64,000 bases of DNA from Eonycteris spelaea (Eukaryota > Chordata > Mammalia > Chiroptera > Pteropodidae). The position numbers and the translations under genes are program-made. The notes under the pieces are model-generated. The model saw only the letters and a program-made list of their open reading frames with translations, did not search any database and was not told the DNA's origin. The DNA lies in NCBI GenBank assembly GCA_003508835.1, contig PUFA01000106.1, forward strand, positions 1,288,501 through 1,352,500, written 5' to 3'. Below, in pieces: positions 58,581 through 64,000 of this stretch; within the stretch, counting starts at the first letter, position 1; every line of letters begins with the position of its first letter.

Positions 58581-61500
58581 GAAAACTTACACTTAAGATT
58601 TTTCTTGTCGAAGGCTAAAGTAGTTTGAGTTGTGAAAAATGAGATTAGGCTTCCTATAAGGTTGCTCAGATTTTAGAGAAATTAGAGAATATTCACTAAA
58701 TGACAAGAAATCCCTTTTTTGAGAAAATAAAAATTCTAGGAAAACAGGTGTGATAACATCAATAACCAAAAAAAAAAAAAAGTGATGAAAGACATTTGAA
58801 GGCAAAGCAGAAACATTTCTAATTGTGCAATATAAAAATCTATAATGGATTTCGTGACACACTAATAAAAATATATTCTGCTTTTTGTCAAAATCTATAT
58901 GTAATTTTGATGCTTGGAAATAAGCATTGTTGTATAGCAGGTCCAGGTACCAAATGAGGAGCTTGGTGACTTTGTGTCTAGGGAGCATGATTCACATGGG
59001 TCCTTGCAAAGCAGGACTCTGAGGAGCTCAATTTTGTTGAGTCTCCCTATGTTTATATTACACATTGGTCTTCCTTTTGTAGATTCTCGAAGAAATATAT
59101 ATAAGCGTCAAGATGACTTGTGACCTTCAGCGTATCAAACTATCACAAGTCTAAACCACCTGCTGCGTCTCATAGTGGCACTTCTTGCCATGACAGGCAT
59201 TGCAGTAACATCACACGTGCTGCTCTCTGCATCTTTGCCTCACTTCTGCTGTTTTCATCCTCATGGCCCTCTGCTTGCACTTCCTAAGTGAAGGATCGGC
59301 ATTTTAATCTTTGTCTCAGGCTCTGCTTTCAAGAGCATCTGCACTAAACCATGCCCTATTGGAGTGAAATACATAAATTCACAAAATAGAATTTTCCTCA
59401 GAGGGTTTAATGGGCCAATTTTATACTGCCTTTGGGTATTACAATAGGATCATATATACACATATAGTATGCATAATACATATGATAATATGTATCATAA
59501 TATTATAAATATTTATATTATATATTTATATTTAGAGTATATGTAATATGTGTATATAAAATATTTATGTACACAAAATTAAAGAACTTCAGAAAGCTAG
59601 AGTTATAGAGGGTTAAGAAATAAGTAATCCAACATTTCATCAGTATTATTCCTCCTTAAATTTCATGTTAAGAGGAAAAATTGGTTGGATTTTCAAGCAG
59701 CAAATTTTACAAGGAGGAATATCCTCACTAAACAAGATGTAGAGGAAAGAAGAAATCTTTTTGGTGGTGTTGTTCACCATAAAATTTCCCCAGAGCCCAG
59801 TACTTTGTTAGACACAGGGAAGAAACTCAATAAAAAAGTGATAGATGGATCAAAGAATGAGGTCTCAACACCATCATTTGGAAATTATCAATAATGGTTC
59901 CCATTACTGTTTCTGATGTGATGATTGTTCTCTAAACTTTCAGGTACATTTTGCTATTAAATAATTTTATTTTCACATCTGAAGGAGTCTACTGCTAAAT
60001 GATATTATTTTTTCTTACTTCAAAATAACATCTTTGAAAATGCTTAACTTTTCAATAAATGCCCTCAGACATTACTTAATCTTTATTCAAAAATAACCTG
60101 ATATTCTATGTAGATGATACTAAAAGCTTGTTGATTCATTTATGTCAAGCAACTGGTCAATTCCCTGAGTTATATCAATACAATTTGTTGCTTGATTGGT
60201 TTAACTTTTTACTTGAAATGGTCTATAGTCTTGCTAGGTAGACAGCCAGTTTTGTTTTCCTCTTTTTTATATCTCTTTAAGTATAATATTGCTTCCGTTA
60301 GCATTTTCCAACTCAGTGCTAAATGAATTCTTCAGAAGAAGGTGTTAGGTAAATTTAAAGTATTTTTACTGTTGCAGATGACTTGTTTCCGACAGGCCTC
60401 TATGTTTGAGTGCTCAGCAATATTCATCAACTACAGAATTTGTTTTCACTTATTTCCCAACAAATTCAAATTTCTCTCTTCCTGCAGATGTCTAGCTCTA
60501 AATCAGGGATATGAAGAAATTCTTTAGAAATTCTATCCCTATTTGAAAGTAATGCTTTTGAAGTCTTTCCCCTAGGGAATATCAGAGGTATATATTTCTT
60601 GCATAACTTTTTATAGCAAAAGGTCTGCAGGTTTACCTAACATATAAGCCCTGAATAACTATGTTGTGCAAATAAAATATATACTCAAATGCTTTCTCAG
60701 AAACAGGCCTTTTCCTGTTGAATTGGGGAGAGCAGTTTCTGTTTTATTTGGAGCAATATAAAAGACTTTGAAGATTTTCGACTGTAACTGTTCTAAAGGA
60801 CTAAATTAAATGTACTTATGAAGTCAAAATATTTTCTGTGTTCTGATAATTCTGGTAACAATAAAATGAGTTAGCATTTTGTTGTTACAAAGCCTATTTA
60901 TTATGCACATCTTACCTGACGACTTGGGTTAATCAGATCTTGCAAAAAGGGATTTCACAGTGATGATTTCAATACATAAAACAGAAATAATATTTTTTAT
61001 TGTATTTTGAGCTTGAGTCCATGGGTAAGAGAAATTTCTTAAAGCCATAGTGTTTATCCAATTGTAATTTCGGTGTTTTGGTTATATATTCATATTTCTG
61101 AATTATGGGTCTCTTCAGGCAGATAAATATACTTTATTCACCTCTCCAGCCCCAGTAACTAGCATTTTAAATTAAATGATGAATTAAAATACAAAAATAA
61201 GTAGTATATATTAATATACTTTAGGGGATAATATTACCTATACTGCTTTAGAAAAATTTTACAGGTGGAGTTCAGGATGCAATTCCTTGCCGAATTACCT
61301 GCTTTGTTGGTATGCACAGTGATGGGGATCATTTTTACATGCTTTACTGTTTAGCATAGGGATGTAGAAGCTGGGAACTGATGTGTGTGGTAAGACCATT
61401 GAACCACGTTGAACTTTTCTACATGCTGTTGCTCGCGGAATTCAAACGGATGTGTAAGGCTGGGCCCTAGTTCATGTCCTTTATCAACTCTGATTTAAGA

Positions 61501-62039
61501 ATTCACAGCTTCTTTTAGAAACTGCCATTTATAAATGTTATGAATAATCATGTTCTTATCCAAATTCATTTATCTCCCCCTTCCCTTGCTCTTGAAGCTA
61601 ATGATATCTTTATATTTATTTCTTGATGTGTAAAGTCACAATACCTTTTATTTTTCATCGCATTTTTTCAAGTGCCCAACAGTCCCCTTCTGCTTCTTGA
61701 TTTTTCATATTCTGTGAAAAGTTTCCCATAAATTCAAAATTGGCTTTTGTATACACTTAATCCTAGGCAGAGTTCTTATGAATGGCTTACAGAAATTTTG
61801 ATGATGACCAAGAGATTGTGTAAATATTTTCCTATGAAATTATTTTTGAGGAACGGTTTCATTTCTCATAGAATCAATACAACCTAAAGTTATTTATTTT
61901 GATTTCCTAAAATAGAGTTTGTAATAATTTTACTATTCTTTTTACCCTCAAATTTTTTTTTAATAGAAAATATATAGGATTTTGTTTCTGGCAGTCTTTA
62001 ACATATATTTGAAGCTGACATGACCTTATTTATAACCCT
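58581..62039. other. Unique AT-rich sequence
   Basis: About 3.5 kb with no recognised transposon or gene. It includes an A-run at 58769-58781 and an alternating AT-rich patch at 59451-59570. The 131-residue minus frame at 58593-58988 is Leu/Phe/Ser-rich and unrecognised. Confidence 0.5.
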
Positions 62040-62285
62040 CAGATTAATTTATTTAACAGATGTTTATTTAACTTCTGTGATCTGTCAGGTATTATTTTAA
62101 GTCCTGGAGGTATAGGAGTGAGTAAAAACAACAATTTGCCCTCAATGAGCTTATATTCTTGAGGGGATAGGCAGACAATAAACAGGACAATAAGTAAAAT
62201 GTATACTTTTAGTATTACAGCATAAAAGTGATTTTGGAAGGTACAAATGACTAGAACTATACAGGGTATGAGGGATGAATAATCA
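62040..62285 (-). mobile_element. L2 3'-end fragment, antisense
   Basis: GATGTTTATTTAACTTCTGT, CTGTCAGGTATTATTTTAAG, TCCTGGAGGTATAGGAGTGA, GCCCTCAATGAGCTTATATT and GGCAGACAATAAACAGGAC follow the reversed L2 tail (TTTATTGAGCACCTACTATG, CTGGGGATACAG, CCCTCATGGAGCTTACA, CAGACAATAAACA). Confidence 0.78.
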
Positions 62286-62699
62286 CGGTGCTAGTGTCAC
62301 ATGACACAGCATCCCACTGGTATCCAGGTCTAGTCTGAATGTCATGGGATATGTTTTGGAACTGAGATCACCTCAAGTTGCCTAAACCCGTGATTCTGGG
62401 TCTATATTAGCTATATTAGCTATTTGCCAAGAGTTTGTAAAGGTAGTAATTTCTGCCAACTGTGGTATAGGTAACAGACTGCGGAATGGGAATTGACACA
62501 AGAAAGAAATCATAGTGTGTCAAGCATGGTGTCACAAGTCACATAGTCTGAGGTCTTCCAATAGGAAAGACACAATCCAGTATCTCAGCAGGCATTTTTA
62601 CCACGTTGTGGAAAAATATCAATGGTAATACAAAGCTGCTTTTTTTTTTTTTTTTTAAATTCTGAGAGGCGTTCTTGATGGGAATAGATAGAGTGCTTA
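62286..62699. other. Unassigned sequence
   Basis: Includes TAGCTATAT repeated near 62407-62422 and an 18-nt T-run at 62639-62656. Nothing else recognised. Confidence 0.5.
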
Positions 62700-62880
62700 A
62701 CTTCATTTTATTCAATATAATGGTGGTTATAATAACCCAATGGGTTGAGTTTAAGCATTATTATTTCAGAAGAGGACACTGAGCCTCAGGGAGGTTCAAT
62801 AAGTTCTTTAATCATTAGGTGTAGAATGAAATTAGCACGTAGGTCTGCCTGATTCATCTACACTGTTTTCACCAGAAAAC
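62700..62880 (-). mobile_element. MIR SINE, antisense
   Basis: GCATTATTATTTCAGAAGAG, GACACTGAGCCTCAGGGAGG, TTCAATAAGTTCTTTAATCA and GTAGGTCTGCCTGATTCATC follow the reversed MIR (TTATCCCCATTTTACAGATG, GAAACTGAGGCTCAGAGAGG, TTAAGTGACTTGCCC, GGCAGTCTGGCTCC). Confidence 0.78.
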
Positions 62881-63177
62881 TGGTCTGTCTTCATGTTCTT
62901 AATCCCTAAGTCTTACATTTCATGAATTCTTGAAATTCAGTGTCTTCTTTTGAAAAAAATCTGCTAAAAAACTAGTTCCAAGGAATGTTGAAAGGTGCTT
63001 TTCTAAATAAGGCATTTTGAGTAAAATATTTGATTAAAAATAACAAGATTAATTTAAAAAATATTTTAGTTATAATATAGCTTTGAACAATTAATATATA
63101 AGTATGCTAGGAAATCACCAAGAAAAATAACTATAGAGTGTCATTTATAGTGAGTCCTAAATTTTCATGAATATAAA

Positions 63178-63539
<362 letters not shown>

Positions 63540-64000
63540 ACTTTCTGGTTGAATACTCAGAGATTAATGTACTAAGAAACATAATTTTCAGTATTTTAAA
63601 CCAGGGTTTGCCTAGAAAATGTTAACTTATTATTAGCAATTTAGAAGACTAAGTATATCTAGGATATCAAATTTATTTCCACTTACTTGTTCACGTATTA
63701 ATTTTCACAATTATTGTCCCAAACTTGTCAAAATTTTAAGGAAACAGCAAAGAAATGTGAATAAAATTATAACTTTATATTAGATCAACAAACCTCAACT
63801 GGTTGTGATGATAAACTCTAATGCTATTAAACAAACACTAAAATTCAAAACAGAATTAATACAGGCATCCCACTGATGGTCATGGATCTCAAGATTGTTA
63901 TTATATATCTAAATTAGAGATGTAGACCATCAATTCAGAGTAAATGCATAATAAACATACTTATATTAATATGTGTAATATATTTCATATGTCAATGTCC
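63540..64000. other. Unique AT-rich sequence
   Basis: No element or gene recognised up to the window edge. Confidence 0.55.

Noticed and set aside
58593..58988. 131-residue minus frame
   Set aside because: Leu/Phe/Ser-rich as expected of AT-rich DNA; no domain or motif.

Overview
This window looks like AT-rich, non-coding DNA from a placental mammal, either a gene desert or part of a very long intron. I could not support any intact protein-coding gene, rRNA or tRNA. What can be recognised is layered mammalian repeat debris: LINE-1 3' ends, LINE-2 (L2) and MIR fossils, a MaLR LTR with its 5-bp target duplication, an internally deleted Tigger element, a MER20-like hAT element, and many microsatellites. 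Family names come from remembered consensus features, not from a database search. No young lineage SINE (no Alu, B1/B2, SINEC, Bov-tA, ERE or Ves) was seen in 64 kb, which is unusual. The L1 3' end near 2.5-3.3 kb reminds me of bat L1 tails, so a laurasiatherian, perhaps a bat with few recent SINEs, is a weak guess.

Layout: 0-6 kb holds L2 pieces and two antisense L1 3' ends with older L1-like DNA between them. 6.2-6.9 kb holds an MLT1-type LTR and a pure polypyrimidine run. 9.9-11.3 kb holds a MIR and an antisense L2. 14.2-14.8 kb holds a MIR and an unclassified repeat. 17.9-18.9 kb is the Tigger element with a broken transposase. 20.5-20.8 kb is MER20-like. 23.6-29 kb holds antisense L2, including a copy of about 2.4 kb whose reverse transcriptase relic makes the longest open frame of the window. 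33-35.1 kb is a tight cluster of MIR and L2. 35.2-39.5 kb is almost free of repeats and has homeodomain-like motifs and one exon-like splice-site pair. 41-42.2 kb has a CpG-rich block with an exon-like 42-nt segment on the minus strand, then an L2 piece. 45-50 kb holds MIR and L2 relics and a TCTA microsatellite. 53.8-57.5 kb holds L2 in both orientations. 57.5-62 kb is mostly unique AT-rich DNA. 62-64 kb has L2, MIR and a 362-nt polypyrimidine tract.

No genes act together here. Possible function lies in the repeat-free intervals, which could be conserved non-coding elements, and in two speculative exon-like segments. I found no convincing new biological system; the ranked observations below are the best leads.
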